DNA of 64,000 nt from Chryseobacterium oranimense (GCF_900129755.1 NZ_FQWT01000002.1:744001-808000), one strand, 5' to 3'. Shown: positions 41,326-50,542, counted from the stretch's first letter. The notes: a model not told the origin generated them from the sequence alone. Program-made: numbers and translations.

Positions 41326-41694
41326 ATGGAAACAATTATTCGTAACTATCAGCAGCTTCAGTATGCTGAGGTTTATATTTCAGATATACCATCCCTAAAA
41401 AATATTTTTCTGCAGGTACAGAATTCTTCCAAGCTTACTAAAGAATTTGGCGTTCCTTTTCTTTTGGTGAAGAAAAAGAATCAGATAGTAGGATTTGCAA
41501 GCCTTATTATTAATGGAAAAGGAGAAATCTCGTTTACCATATATGGGAAGAATGAACTTTCAGATTCCGAAAAAAGGGATTTCAATCTTCGGGCAGAGCG
41601 TTATTTTAAACAGAATAATTCGGGAAACTTCAGGAATGCGGATCAGCTGAAAAGCAGTATCGAAAGAATGATCGCCTGGCTGAACGTAGGATAA
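41326..41694 (+). CDS. protein of unknown function
   Basis: The 122-residue soluble protein is not recognised. It has an alpha/beta pattern: a first strand AEVYISDIP, a helix, FLLVKKKNQIVGFASLIINGKGEISFTIYG, then a helical end with SSIERMIAWL. The strand pair with VGFASL and the later basic helix faintly recall a small GNAT-like core, but no acetyl-CoA loop is visible. It precedes a MocR-type regulator by 42 bases and has its own -7 element. Confidence 0.65.
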   Translation: METIIRNYQQLQYAEVYISDIPSLKNIFLQVQNSSKLTKEFGVPFLLVKKKNQIVGFASLIINGKGEISFTIYGKNELSDSEKRDFNLRAERYFKQNNSGNFRNADQLKSSIERMIAWLNVG

Positions 41695-41736
41695 ACCTGA
41701 AATGAATTTGTAAATTTACTTTAAAACTCAGGCTTT

Positions 41737-43152
41737 ATGTCAAAAGATGCTCTCTATCTTAAAATAGCAAAATCGGTCACCGAACAGATCAAAAGTGATA
41801 CCCTGCAGTTTGGGGACAGACTGCCTTCGCTCAGAAGTGCCCAGAAGCTTTATAACGTAAGTCTCAATACTGTTAAGCAGGCGTATATGGAACTGGAAAG
41901 CCGTTCTCTTGTAGAATCCCGCCCCAAATATGGTTATTTTGTAAGTCAGACCTCCCAGAGAAAGCTGGCATTGCCCTCTGTGGCACCAATGAAACAGGCA
42001 GAAAGAAAAAACTGCCCCGAAGATCTTATTGATAAGGTATTTGGAACTATCGACGGAACAGATGTTACCCAGTTTGCCTTAGGCATTCCCGGAAAAAGCT
42101 TTCTCCCTTTGGCGAAGCTGAAGAAATCCATGATTAATGTGATCAAAAGAAAGAACGACAGCGGCACAGATTATGAGCCGGTACAGGGAAATGAGCATCT
42201 GCGCAGGGAGTCTGCCAAATGGGCTATGGTTCTGGAAGGGAAAATTTCGGAAGATGACTTGGTCATCACTTCAGGAGCGATGAATGCGGTATATACCTGT
42301 CTTATGGCGGTTACCAAGCCCGGGGACTCCGTTGCAGTGGAAAGTCCGGTTTATTTTGGAGTGCTTCAGGCGATCAAGCAGCTGGGACTCAAGGTGGTGG
42401 AGATTCCTACCCATCCTGTTTATGGAGTAGACCTTGAAGCATTGAAAAAAGTCTTGCCTACACTATCTGCATGCTGCTTCGTGACCAATTTCAATAATCC
42501 GCTGGGCTTCCAGATGCCGGACGAAAACAAAAAAGAGCTTGTAAGGCTCATCACAGAGTATAATGTTCCGTTAATTGAGGATGATATTTACGGAAACCTG
42601 TATTTCGGAGCGGAAAGACCAAAACCATGTAAATTTTATGATGAGGCAGGTCTTGTGATGTGGATAGGATCGGTTTCCAAAACCCTTGCTCCCGGCTACC
42701 GTGTCGGTTGGGTTGCTCCCGGGAAATTCAAGGAAAAAGTGATCCGTCAGAAACTGGTTCAAACCGTTTGCAGTCCGTCTCTTTACCCGGATGTGATTGC
42801 AGATTTTCTTGAGCATGGCCGTTATGATCACCACCTCAGAATGTTCAGAAAAAAGCTGTATGCGAATTATCTCCAGATTCAGAAATCAGTGTCAGAATAT
42901 TTCCCGGACAATACAAAGGTTTCGGAACCTAAAGGAGGCTTTATGCTATGGCTGGAGCTGGATAAAAAAATATGCACAGAAGATCTTTATGATGAAGCCA
43001 TGAGCCAGAAAATAACCTTTGCCCCGGGGCGAATGTTTTCCCAATATAACCAATATCAAAACTGTATGCGTCTTAATTATGCACTGGAATGGACAGACAG
43101 GGTGGAAAGTGACCTTGAAAAACTGGCAAAACTGGTAAAAAAGAGAATTTAA
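41737..43152 (+). CDS. MocR-type regulator (GntR winged helix plus aminotransferase domain)
   Basis: The 471-residue protein has an N-terminal GntR winged helix (FGDRLPSLRSAQKLYNVSLNTVKQAYMELESRSLV at about 26-60) joined to a fold-type I aminotransferase domain. The PLP lysine lies in IGSVSKTLAPGYRVGWV near 312-328, with VESPVYFG, NFNNPLG and EDDIYGNLYFG before it. MocR proteins use PLP as an effector and commonly control PLP or amino-acid genes. The target may be the GNAT gene 16 bases downstream. Confidence 0.93.
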   Translation: MSKDALYLKIAKSVTEQIKSDTLQFGDRLPSLRSAQKLYNVSLNTVKQAYMELESRSLVESRPKYGYFVSQTSQRKLALPSVAPMKQAERKNCPEDLIDKVFGTIDGTDVTQFALGIPGKSFLPLAKLKKSMINVIKRKNDSGTDYEPVQGNEHLRRESAKWAMVLEGKISEDDLVITSGAMNAVYTCLMAVTKPGDSVAVESPVYFGVLQAIKQLGLKVVEIPTHPVYGVDLEALKKVLPTLSACCFVTNFNNPLGFQMPDENKKELVRLITEYNVPLIEDDIYGNLYFGAERPKPCKFYDEAGLVMWIGSVSKTLAPGYRVGWVAPGKFKEKVIRQKLVQTVCSPSLYPDVIADFLEHGRYDHHLRMFRKKLYANYLQIQKSVSEYFPDNTKVSEPKGGFMLWLELDKKICTEDLYDEAMSQKITFAPGRMFSQYNQYQNCMRLNYALEWTDRVESDLEKLAKLVKKRI

Positions 43153-43168
43153 CTAAACCTTATAAACA

Positions 43169-43654
43169 ATGAATGATACAAATAATGAAGTAAAAATTAT
43201 AAGTTATGATCCTCAGTATAAAGAAGCTTTCAAAGCATTAAATGAAGAATGGATCAGAACTTTTTTCAAAATGGAAGCGGGGGATTATAAATTATTGGAT
43301 AATCCGGAAGAACATATTATTAATAAAGATGGACATATTGTTTTTGCCTTATTAAATAATAAACCGTTGGGAACCTGTGCATTAGTAAAAATATCAGACC
43401 AGCCGCTTAAATTTGAATTGTCAAAAATGGCGGTAAGTCCTGAAGCACAGGGAAAGAAAATCGGTTATCTGGTAGGAAAGGCTTTAATAGAAAAAGCCAA
43501 AGAGTTAGGAGCGGAAAGTGTTTTCCTGGAGACCAACTCCATCCTGGTGCCTGCCATTAAACTGTATGAGAAACTTGGCTTTAAGCATATGCCTGTATCA
43601 GATTCCGTCTATGACCGCTGTGATACCCAGATGCTTCTGGAATTCAATATTTAA
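43169..43654 (+). CDS. GNAT-family N-acetyltransferase
   Basis: The 161-residue protein shows the GNAT core: VFALLNNKPLGTCALVKI, ELSKMAVSPEAQGKKIGYLVGKALIEKA (acetyl-CoA loop Gln-Gly-Lys-Lys-Ile-Gly at about 93-98), then VFLETNSILVPAIKLYEKLGF. The substrate is unknown. It closely follows the MocR-type regulator and may be its target. A weak hairpin lies after it at about 43669-43708. Confidence 0.9.
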   Translation: MNDTNNEVKIISYDPQYKEAFKALNEEWIRTFFKMEAGDYKLLDNPEEHIINKDGHIVFALLNNKPLGTCALVKISDQPLKFELSKMAVSPEAQGKKIGYLVGKALIEKAKELGAESVFLETNSILVPAIKLYEKLGFKHMPVSDSVYDRCDTQMLLEFNI

Positions 43655-43668
43655 ATAAAAATATATCA

Positions 43669-43708
43669 AAGATATCGGTATCGGATAAAATGTCCGTGCC
43701 GGTATCTT
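43669..43708 (+). terminator. possible weak terminator or inverted repeat
   Basis: AAGATATCGG and CCGGTATCTT can pair with one wobble around a loop that itself contains CGGA/TCCG. There is no T run, so the terminator role is uncertain. Confidence 0.35.
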
Positions 43709-43810
43709 ATTATGATAGAAGTCACCAGCCGCAGGGAACCCTCATCCCTTTGCCATTTCGCCTTTTTGTCCTTTAATAGTTCTCCTTTTCTCCTATTCAC
43801 TCTTTTTCCC

Positions 43811-43818
43811 TATTTTTG
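43811..43818 (+). promoter_or_regulatory. -7 promoter element (TATTTTTG) of the two-component genes
   Basis: TATTTTTG ends 17 bases before the ATG at 43836. An earlier GTG in frame lies on its last base and is therefore rejected as a start. Confidence 0.5.
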
Positions 43819-43835
43819 TGAAATTCCTTATTTCA

Positions 43836-44543
43836 ATGAAAAAGATTATCCTCATCGAAGACGAAACCAGTGTTGTATCTTTTATAAAGAAAGGGCTTCA
43901 GGAAAACGGGTACGAAGTTTCCGTTGCTTTTGACGGCCGTACAGGGGTACAGCTGGTACAGGCAAACGATTTCGATATGGTGATTCTGGATATTATGCTT
44001 CCGGAAATGAATGGTCTGGACGTCTGCAAAGAAATCAGGAAAACCAATCAGCATGTTCCTATCCTGTTTTTAACAGCTTTGGGAACTTCCGAAAATATAG
44101 TGCTGGGTCTGGAAAGCGGAGGTGATGATTATCTCGTAAAGCCATTTAAATTCATTGAGCTTGTTGCCCGTGTGAAATCATTATTAAGAAGAAGTAATGG
44201 GGTAAGCCCTCAGGAAATTGCTGAACCTGAGCCTGATAATGAATATGTCTTCCAGTTTTCAGATCTGGTCGTTAATGATTATACAAAGAAAGTGACCCGT
44301 GCCGGAGAAGAAATTTCTTTAACCTCTACAGAATACAAGCTGCTGCTTTACTTCCTGAATAATCCTGAAAAAGTAATTTCCAGAGCTGAAATCCTGGATG
44401 CAGTCTGGGGGGTAAACTATGAACTGGGAACGAATGTGGTAGACGTTTATGTGAATTATTTAAGGAAGAAGCTGGATAACCAGGATGATAATAAACTGAT
44501 CCACACTGTAATAGGTATGGGATATGTGCTGAAAAAACCTTAA
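43836..44543 (+). CDS. OmpR-family response regulator
   Basis: The ATG at 43836 gives 235 residues. The receiver domain has the acidic pair Glu8-Asp9-Glu10, phospho-acceptor Asp52 in MVILDIMLPEMNG, the switch Thr in LFLTALGTS, and Lys in YLVKPFKF. The C-terminal winged helix begins near 140 (FSDLVVNDYTKKV) and carries LTSTEYKLLLYFLNNPEKVISRAEIL. It is coupled to the histidine kinase gene 3 bases later. Phased TAATC repeats before 46187 are possible binding sites. Confidence 0.95.
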   Translation: MKKIILIEDETSVVSFIKKGLQENGYEVSVAFDGRTGVQLVQANDFDMVILDIMLPEMNGLDVCKEIRKTNQHVPILFLTALGTSENIVLGLESGGDDYLVKPFKFIELVARVKSLLRRSNGVSPQEIAEPEPDNEYVFQFSDLVVNDYTKKVTRAGEEISLTSTEYKLLLYFLNNPEKVISRAEILDAVWGVNYELGTNVVDVYVNYLRKKLDNQDDNKLIHTVIGMGYVLKKP

Positions 44544-44546
44544 TGA

Positions 44547-45950
44547 ATGTCTAAAAAAGTTGTCACAAATCAGACCAAAACAATGGTGCTCTTAATGTTG
44601 GTATTTACTGCCATCATTCTGTTGTTCAGTGGTTTGGTTTACTTTTCAATTGTCAACTTTTCGCACCAGAGATTTTATGAGCTGTTAAAAATCCGTACGG
44701 CAACCATTGTTCAGATCGAGAAAAGCAAAGATCATCTTGACCTTCCCGAAAACTATATCCTCAACAGTCTGAATGATGAGGAGCTTCCTATGGAAAGGGA
44801 CTATGTGTTTGCGGTTCCTACGGATTCCAATTTCAGAAAAATCTCTCAGGAAGTTCATATTCCCGACTATTTTTTCAAAAGCATCGTTAAAAAAGGGGAG
44901 GCCAATTATAATGACAAAGAGTTTTACTACATCGGACAGACCTTCAGGTATGAGAACAAGGACTATATTGCCATTGCTTCTGCTAAAAACCATTATGTGA
45001 TCTACTATCTTGGGTTTTTAAAAAGAACGCTGATCACCTGCATTGTACTTTCCCTGTTCTTCAGTATGATCTTTTCTTTTTATTTGTCTAAAACTTTATT
45101 CAAACCGATCTTAAAAATTACCGGTAAAGTAAAAGAGATCAGTTCCGAAAACCTCCACCTCAGACTGGAGCCACAACCGGACAATAAAGAATTGAATGAG
45201 CTTGTAGATACCTTCAATGGAATGCTGAACCGTATAGAAACCTCATTTGAAACCCAAAACCATCTGATCGGAAACGTTTCCCATGAGCTGAGAACACCCC
45301 TCACATCCATTATGGGTGAAGCGGATGTTGCCCTTTCTATCAACAGGACTGCCGATGAATACAAGGAAACCTTAGAAATTATCCTCGACGAAGCAGAAAA
45401 ACTTGATAAAAAGATCAAAGCATTATTAATGATCGCCCAGACCGGTTTCGATGGAAAGATCCAGAAAATGGATAAAGTAAGGATCGACCAGCTGCTTTGG
45501 GATGTCATAGAAACCCTCAGGAAAATTGATTCCAGGAACAATATCTATCTGGATATCAGCATGCTCCCTGACAATCCTAAAAAATTAAAAGTACAAGGGA
45601 ATGAACAGCTGCTGCATCTCGCGGTCGCCAATATTATCAGTAACGGGTGTAAATATTCTAATTTCCAGCAGGTAAAAGTTTCGCTGGGTGCCACAGATAC
45701 AGATGTTTATATCATTGTTAAAGATTTCGGGATCGGGATTCCGGAAGTTGAGATGAATAAGATCTACGACCCGTTCTTCAGAGCTTCCAATACCAAAAAC
45801 TATGAAGGTTACGGAATAGGGCTTCCGTTGGCTAGAAATATCGTAAGAATGCACCGGGGCGAACTTATCGTAAGTTCTCACGAAAATGAAGGAACCACCG
45901 TACAGATGCGCTTTCCGAATTTCTACAGTATGCGGCCGGAAGAAGTTTAA
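44547..45950 (+). CDS. sensor histidine kinase
   Basis: The 467-residue kinase has a membrane segment at about 13-35, an extracytoplasmic sensor of about 115 residues, a second membrane segment near 150-175, and a HAMP linker. The H box is GNVSHELRTPLTSIMGE with the phospho-His. The ATPase domain has an N box (VANIISNGCKYS), DFGIGIP and GYGIGLPLA. The stimulus is unknown. It pairs with the OmpR-type regulator just upstream. Confidence 0.95.
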   Translation: MSKKVVTNQTKTMVLLMLVFTAIILLFSGLVYFSIVNFSHQRFYELLKIRTATIVQIEKSKDHLDLPENYILNSLNDEELPMERDYVFAVPTDSNFRKISQEVHIPDYFFKSIVKKGEANYNDKEFYYIGQTFRYENKDYIAIASAKNHYVIYYLGFLKRTLITCIVLSLFFSMIFSFYLSKTLFKPILKITGKVKEISSENLHLRLEPQPDNKELNELVDTFNGMLNRIETSFETQNHLIGNVSHELRTPLTSIMGEADVALSINRTADEYKETLEIILDEAEKLDKKIKALLMIAQTGFDGKIQKMDKVRIDQLLWDVIETLRKIDSRNNIYLDISMLPDNPKKLKVQGNEQLLHLAVANIISNGCKYSNFQQVKVSLGATDTDVYIIVKDFGIGIPEVEMNKIYDPFFRASNTKNYEGYGIGLPLARNIVRMHRGELIVSSHENEGTTVQMRFPNFYSMRPEEV

Positions 45951-46070
45951 AAGCAAGTTTGCTTTCAGTCTCAACAAAACATTTATATCAGCCATCTTAG
46001 CTTTCTTCGCCATTTTACCCCTTCACGATTTCGTCTTTTCGACCTGTATTAATTTCTCTTACCAATATTC

Positions 46071-46128
46071 TAATCTCATTTTAATCTCTTTAATCACATT
46101 TTAATTCCGTTCCAAAAGACTTCTAATC
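46071..46128 (+). promoter_or_regulatory. phased TAATC/TAATT repeats, possible response-regulator binding sites
   Basis: TAAT(C/T) elements begin at 46071, 46082, 46091, 46102 and 46124. Steps are 11, 9, 11 and 22 bases, close to whole helical turns. They end 9 bases before the -7 element TAGTTTTG at 46138. This is the layout of direct-repeat sites bound by OmpR-type regulators. Confidence 0.45.
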
Positions 46129-46137
46129 TTGCCGTTT

Positions 46138-46145
46138 TAGTTTTG
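46138..46145 (+). promoter_or_regulatory. -7 promoter element (TAGTTTTG)
   Basis: TAGTTTTG fits TAnnTTTG and lies 41 bases before the ATG at 46187. Confidence 0.45.
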
Positions 46146-46186
46146 TAACATCAAAATAAGATAACACAAACCTAAATCTAAAAGAT

Positions 46187-46681
46187 ATGACCAAAACCAT
46201 TTTAATCGCCACAGATTACTCTCTTGAGTCACTGAACATATTAAAAAAAGTACTGAAAGAGAAAGACGCATCGGAAGACCAGGATCAGTATAATATTCTT
46301 TTGGTTTCAGGATATGAGCCGGGAGATTCTATCAGGGACCTTCTGTTCAATACAAAAAATACCATTTTTAATAAGATCAGGCCGCAGGAATTTTGTGATG
46401 CTTATGGGATTATTAAAAATAAATATCCTCATCTGGTCAATAAGATCGTCTGCGATATTTTCACAGGAAGCTTTCAGAGAACATTCAACCATTATGTGAA
46501 AGCGGAAAATATTGAGGAAGCATATTATTCTCCGTCCATTAAGAGTAAAGGAAAAGGAAAGTTCGATATCGCTCCTTACATCAGAAAATGCAAAGATATT
46601 AAGGTTCAGGAAATTAAAGTGGAAATTCCTGAAAGACTTCCGGAAAGAGGAAGACTGGCTGAGGTCTTTGTTGAGGTCTAA
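46187..46681 (+). CDS. universal-stress-like protein of unknown function
   Basis: The 164-residue cytoplasmic protein begins KTILIATDYSLESLNILKKVLKEK, a strand, Asp and helix start much like universal stress proteins, and continues NILLVSGYEPG. The nucleotide loop of USPs (GxxG-x9-G) is not visible, so the fold is only suggestive. It is followed 34 bases later by a DUF1275 membrane gene, and phased repeats lie in its promoter. Control by the upstream two-component system is inferred. Confidence 0.6.
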   Translation: MTKTILIATDYSLESLNILKKVLKEKDASEDQDQYNILLVSGYEPGDSIRDLLFNTKNTIFNKIRPQEFCDAYGIIKNKYPHLVNKIVCDIFTGSFQRTFNHYVKAENIEEAYYSPSIKSKGKGKFDIAPYIRKCKDIKVQEIKVEIPERLPERGRLAEVFVEV

Positions 46682-46715
46682 AAAATAAATAAACACAATA
46701 TAAAAGAATAAAAAA

Positions 46716-47543
46716 ATGTTAAGAAATTATAGTAACAGCCGAACGTTGGGAGACAATATCAGATTGGGGACGCTGACTGCATTTACTGCAGGTACTATAA
46801 ATATTGCCTCTCTGTTAATATTTCTCTCCTTCACGTCAAACGTAACGGGACATTATGCCATCTTGGCTGCGGAAATCAGCAAGGGTAACTGGACGCAGGT
46901 AGCTGTGGTTGGAGCCTGGATCTTTCTGTTCTTCTTCGGAAGTTTTTTGTCCAACTTTATTGTTATCAACTTTAATAAGAAAAGTAAATACTTTGCCCAT
47001 GCGATGCCGATTGTGCTGGAAATCATATGTTTGCTTTTCGTGGGGATTTACGGACAGTTTTATTATCAGAAAACATTGGAGGAAACAGAATATCTGGTTG
47101 CGCTAATGCTTTTTGCAACAGGACTTCAGAACGGTCTTACGGCAAGTATCTCCAATTTCTCGGTGAAAACGACCCACCTTACGGGTACCACCACCGATCT
47201 CGGAATTCTGTTTTCCATGTTTACCCAGAAAAAATACAGGAAAAACGGTGAGCTGATAGGAAGAGCAAAACTGCTTATGAGCATTATGGCGGCTTATGTT
47301 TTAGGTGCTGTTTTCTCGGGACTTACCTATTATTATCTTGAATTCAGGGTATTTTATGTGATCAGTCTGTGTCTTTTAATTGTGATCGGGTATGATGCCT
47401 ATAAAATCCATATCAGGCACTTCAATACCAAATACCGCTACAGCAAAATTTATAAAAAACCCAATGTACTGGCTTATTTGTATGATAAAGTTCACGGGAT
47501 CCCCAAAAGGAAAGAAAAAAGAACACTTGTCTTTGATGAATAA
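46716..47543 (+). CDS. YoaK/DUF1275-family membrane protein
   Basis: The 275-residue protein has about six membrane segments and the family landmarks: TAFTAGTINIASLLIF, FTSNVTGHYAILA, GLQNGLTASIS and KTTHLTGTTTDLGILFS. The C-terminal 50 residues are basic and cytoplasmic. DUF1275 proteins are of unknown transport role. The small gap suggests an operon with the 164-residue gene before it. Confidence 0.87.
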   Translation: MLRNYSNSRTLGDNIRLGTLTAFTAGTINIASLLIFLSFTSNVTGHYAILAAEISKGNWTQVAVVGAWIFLFFFGSFLSNFIVINFNKKSKYFAHAMPIVLEIICLLFVGIYGQFYYQKTLEETEYLVALMLFATGLQNGLTASISNFSVKTTHLTGTTTDLGILFSMFTQKKYRKNGELIGRAKLLMSIMAAYVLGAVFSGLTYYYLEFRVFYVISLCLLIVIGYDAYKIHIRHFNTKYRYSKIYKKPNVLAYLYDKVHGIPKRKEKRTLVFDE

Positions 47544-47588
47544 AATAAATAAATATCAATATTATTTTTGTGTAAACTAGCTGTGAAG

Positions 47589-47622
47589 CACTCCTTTTTA
47601 TGATGAAAAGGGGTGTTTTTTA
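47589..47622 (+). terminator. terminator after the DUF1275 gene
   Basis: CACTCCTTTT (47589-47598) pairs with AAAAGGGGTG (47606-47615) with one wobble, followed by T residues. Confidence 0.75.
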
Positions 47623-47748
47623 TTCAATTTAAAGCAAAATCTGAAGTAATTTGCCAAGAGAATAGTCTAAATTTTTTAACGAAAAGCTTTATTTTTGAAA
47701 ACGCTTAGTTTTAAGTTTAAAAAGTAATGGTCAATCTCTGATTCATCA

Positions 47749-47780
47749 GATTAAGCGAATGTAAACCCTTCCGCTTAATC
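47749..47780. repeat. orphan 9-bp inverted repeat
   Basis: GATTAAGCG (47749-47757) and CGCTTAATC (47772-47780) form a perfect stem over a 14-base loop. A -7-like TATTTTTG lies about 50 bases upstream. It may be a protein site or part of a small RNA. Confidence 0.4.
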
Positions 47781-47985
47781 AGCGGCTTTCCATATCCTTT
47801 GCTCTTCTCTAAATCATCAGCCTTAAAATAAAACTTTGCATTAAAAAACACCAACCTTATTTACTCCGTCATTCCCCAACTTTGTAAAAGCATAGAAACC
47901 ATACGGGATCAGGAAATGTGATTAAAATGTTGATAATTAAATTTTAATTCACGGTTTTAATGTTTTAATTCCGGTTTCCATTGCC

Positions 47986-47993
47986 TATTTTTG
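47986..47993 (+). promoter_or_regulatory. -7 promoter element (TATTTTTG) of mutL
   Basis: TATTTTTG fits the consensus and lies 19 bases before the mutL ATG at 48013. Confidence 0.5.
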
Positions 47994-48012
47994 TAAGTTG
48001 ATTATACGTTTT

Positions 48013-49809
48013 ATGTCAGATATTATTCAGCTTTTACCGGATCATGTAGCCAACCAAATTGCGGCAGGAGAAGTGGTGCAGAGACCTGCGTCCATTGTGA
48101 AGGAACTTTTGGAAAATGCTATCGATGCGGGCGCGTCCAAGATAGAATTGATTATCAGGGATGCCGGAAAAAACCTAATCCAGGTGGTGGATGATGGCAA
48201 AGGAATGTCTGAAACAGATGCCCGGATGGCGTTTGAAAGGCATGCTACGTCAAAGATCAAAGCAACAGAAGATATTTTCAAGATTGCCACAAAAGGATTT
48301 CGTGGGGAAGCACTGGCTTCTATTGCTGCTGTTTCCCAGGTTGAACTGAGAACAAAACAGAATGATGCCAAAATCGGAACCAATATTTACATTGAAGGCG
48401 GGGTATTTCAGTTCCAGGACCCGATACAGACTGCCGACGGATCCAATTTCCTGGTAAAAAATTTATTTTACAACGTTCCTGCCCGAAGAAAATTCCTTAA
48501 AAATAATAATGTTGAATTCAGACATGTTATTGATGAATTCCAGCGCGTTGCATTAGCTCATGAAAACCTGGAATTTTCCTTATTTCATGATGATGAAGCC
48601 GTTTTCAGATTAAGAAAAGGCAGCCAGATGCAGCGTATAGTGGATGTTTTCGGACGTAAACTGCAGCCACAGCTGATCCCGATTAAAGAAGACATCATCT
48701 GGTGTAAGCTTCACGGATTCGTTGCAAAACCGGAAGGGGCTAAAAAATCCAGGGGAGAACAGTTTCTTTTCGTGAACGGAAGGTATTTCAAAAGTCCGTA
48801 TTTTAATAAAGCCGTTCAGGAAGCTTTCGAAGGATTGCTTTTACCGGGTTATGTTCCTACATTTTTCCTTTATCTTGAATTAGATCCTGAAAAAATAGAT
48901 GTGAATATTCATCCCCAGAAAACGGAAGTGAAATTTGAAGATGAGCACCTGATTTTCGCCCTTCTTCGTTCCACCATCAAAAGATCTCTGGGAATTTATA
49001 ACGTTTCTCCAAGCCTTGATTTTGATAAGGATCCTGAAATGGATGCTATGATGAATAAACCTTTCCCAAGCAAAGGAAACAGCAGCGGAGGAGTGATCAA
49101 GATGCCGGAAATTATCGTAGATAAAGACTACAATCCATTTATTGAAGAAAGAAATGTACGTCCCGAAGAGATTCAGAATCTTACGGAAATGTACCATCAG
49201 AATATTAATATTACAGCAGAACCCTCAAAAATCAATTTATTTGAAGACGAAGATTTTGACGAAGACCTGATGAGGCTGCCGAACGGTTACTGGCTGTTCA
49301 ATAAAGGCGACGTTACCCTGATGCTGGACCTTGGAAGAATGCACAGGCTGGTTGTTTCCGAGAATAATAAAACGTCCAAGAAACCCAACATTAACCCAAA
49401 CAGCCATACGTTGCTGTTTTCTTTAGAGTATCACATGAACGAAATAGAAAAGAATAAATACAATTCTTTCAAAAAATTTCTTCCTGAACTCGGGTTTGAC
49501 ATGAAAATTGCACATGAAAGCGTACTGAGAATAGATGCACTTCCGGAAGGACTGAAAGAAACCCAGGCGATGAAGTTCCTGGAAAACCTTTTTGAGATCC
49601 TGGATTACAAAACGGAAGAAGAATTTATGCAGTTCTATCTCAACCAGTGGAATAAAATGCAGTCCAAATCAAGATTTGATTTCATCTATAAAAAAGATGC
49701 GGAACAGATGATCAAAGACTTCACAGCATTAGGCTTCCCGGAATTTTTACCGGATGGCAAAAGATGCTTTTATGAAGTTCCGTTTAATGACTTTAAAAAC
49801 AAATTTTAA
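48013..49809 (+). CDS. mutL: DNA mismatch repair protein MutL
   Basis: The ATG at 48013 gives 598 residues. The GHKL ATPase half has IAAGEVVQRPASIVKELLENAIDAGA (Asn/Glu of motif I), DDGKGM, and RGEALASIAAVS. A second conserved block carries FLFVNGRYF and VNIHPQKTEVKF. The C-terminal dimer domain begins near 400. MutL links MutS recognition to strand incision. I do not see the DQHAxxER-type endonuclease motif in the form known from other MutL, so nicking activity is uncertain. Confidence 0.96.
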   Translation: MSDIIQLLPDHVANQIAAGEVVQRPASIVKELLENAIDAGASKIELIIRDAGKNLIQVVDDGKGMSETDARMAFERHATSKIKATEDIFKIATKGFRGEALASIAAVSQVELRTKQNDAKIGTNIYIEGGVFQFQDPIQTADGSNFLVKNLFYNVPARRKFLKNNNVEFRHVIDEFQRVALAHENLEFSLFHDDEAVFRLRKGSQMQRIVDVFGRKLQPQLIPIKEDIIWCKLHGFVAKPEGAKKSRGEQFLFVNGRYFKSPYFNKAVQEAFEGLLLPGYVPTFFLYLELDPEKIDVNIHPQKTEVKFEDEHLIFALLRSTIKRSLGIYNVSPSLDFDKDPEMDAMMNKPFPSKGNSSGGVIKMPEIIVDKDYNPFIEERNVRPEEIQNLTEMYHQNINITAEPSKINLFEDEDFDEDLMRLPNGYWLFNKGDVTLMLDLGRMHRLVVSENNKTSKKPNINPNSHTLLFSLEYHMNEIEKNKYNSFKKFLPELGFDMKIAHESVLRIDALPEGLKETQAMKFLENLFEILDYKTEEEFMQFYLNQWNKMQSKSRFDFIYKKDAEQMIKDFTALGFPEFLPDGKRCFYEVPFNDFKNKF

Positions 49810-49813
49810 ATAA

Positions 49814-50542
49814 ATGTTCAACAATATACCGCCGATCACCAGAAACCTTATCATTATCAATGTTATCGTATTTGTTGCCTCTTATTTTTTAGGAAGCAAG
49901 GCAATCGAATATCTTGCGGGTTTTTATCCTTTTTCGCCGTTTTTCCATTCATGGCAGGTTATTACACACATGTTTATGCATGGAAGTATTATGCATATTT
50001 TGTTTAATATGCTGACGCTATACAGCTTTGGACCCATTCTGGAGCAGTCTTTGGGGGATAAAAAATATCTGATACTCTATTTCTTAAGTGGATTGGGTGC
50101 TTTTTTCCTTTTCAACTTATGGAATTTTATAGAAGTTCAGCAGTTTACCCGTGAGTTGCAACAGCTCGGGTTTAATGTTAATGCTTATTTATCGGGTGCC
50201 AATGTTGAGTTTACCGGAACAGCAGAATCTATTGCCACGCAAAGAGGTTTGCTGGAAAACGTCAAAAATATTGTGACAACGCCAATGGTTGGTGCTTCCG
50301 GAGCTATTTTCGGAGTTGTAGCTGCTTTTGCTACTCTTTATCCGGATTCAAAAATCATGATGATGTTTATCCCTGTTCCTATGAAGGTAAAATACCTTAT
50401 GCCTATCGTTATTCTAGTTTCCATATACCTGGGAGTTTCAGGAAACGGAGGAGGTATTGCCCATCTGGCTCACGTTGGAGGAGCATTAGTTGGCTGGATT
50501 CTTGCAAGGATCTGGAGAAAACATCTGTATCGATTCAATTAA
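49814..50542 (+). CDS. rhomboid-family intramembrane serine protease
   Basis: The 242-residue protein has about six membrane segments. The catalytic Ser lies in GASGAIFGVVAAF near 155-167, and the His in HLAHVGGALVGW near 217-228. The HMFMHGSIMHILFNMLTLYSFG block near 55-76 provides the conserved His/Asn. Rhomboids cut transmembrane helices within the bilayer. Flavobacteria often carry it between mutL and a membrane endonuclease/phosphatase-type gene, as here. Confidence 0.93.
   Translation: MFNNIPPITRNLIIINVIVFVASYFLGSKAIEYLAGFYPFSPFFHSWQVITHMFMHGSIMHILFNMLTLYSFGPILEQSLGDKKYLILYFLSGLGAFFLFNLWNFIEVQQFTRELQQLGFNVNAYLSGANVEFTGTAESIATQRGLLENVKNIVTTPMVGASGAIFGVVAAFATLYPDSKIMMMFIPVPMKVKYLMPIVILVSIYLGVSGNGGGIAHLAHVGGALVGWILARIWRKHLYRFN

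Larger units (their letters stand above)
47544..48012 (+). other. intergenic region with terminator, orphan hairpin and mutL promoter
   Basis: The stretch holds a terminator (47589-47622), a TATTTTTG box at 47690-47697, a 9-bp inverted repeat at 47749-47780, several unphased TTTTAAT words near 47940-47970, and the mutL -7 element. No protein-coding frame is convincing. Confidence 0.6.

Noticed and set aside
43818..43835. GTG start for the response regulator
   Set aside because: It lies on the last base of the -7 box; the ATG at 43836 gives the normal receiver N-terminus.
45080..45541. A 153-residue frame antisense to the histidine kinase
   Set aside because: Shadow of a well-supported kinase gene, with no promoter or motif.
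47940..47972. TTTTAAT words before mutL as response-regulator sites
   Set aside because: Their spacing (13 and 8) is not helically phased, unlike the set before 46187; AT-rich chance is likelier.
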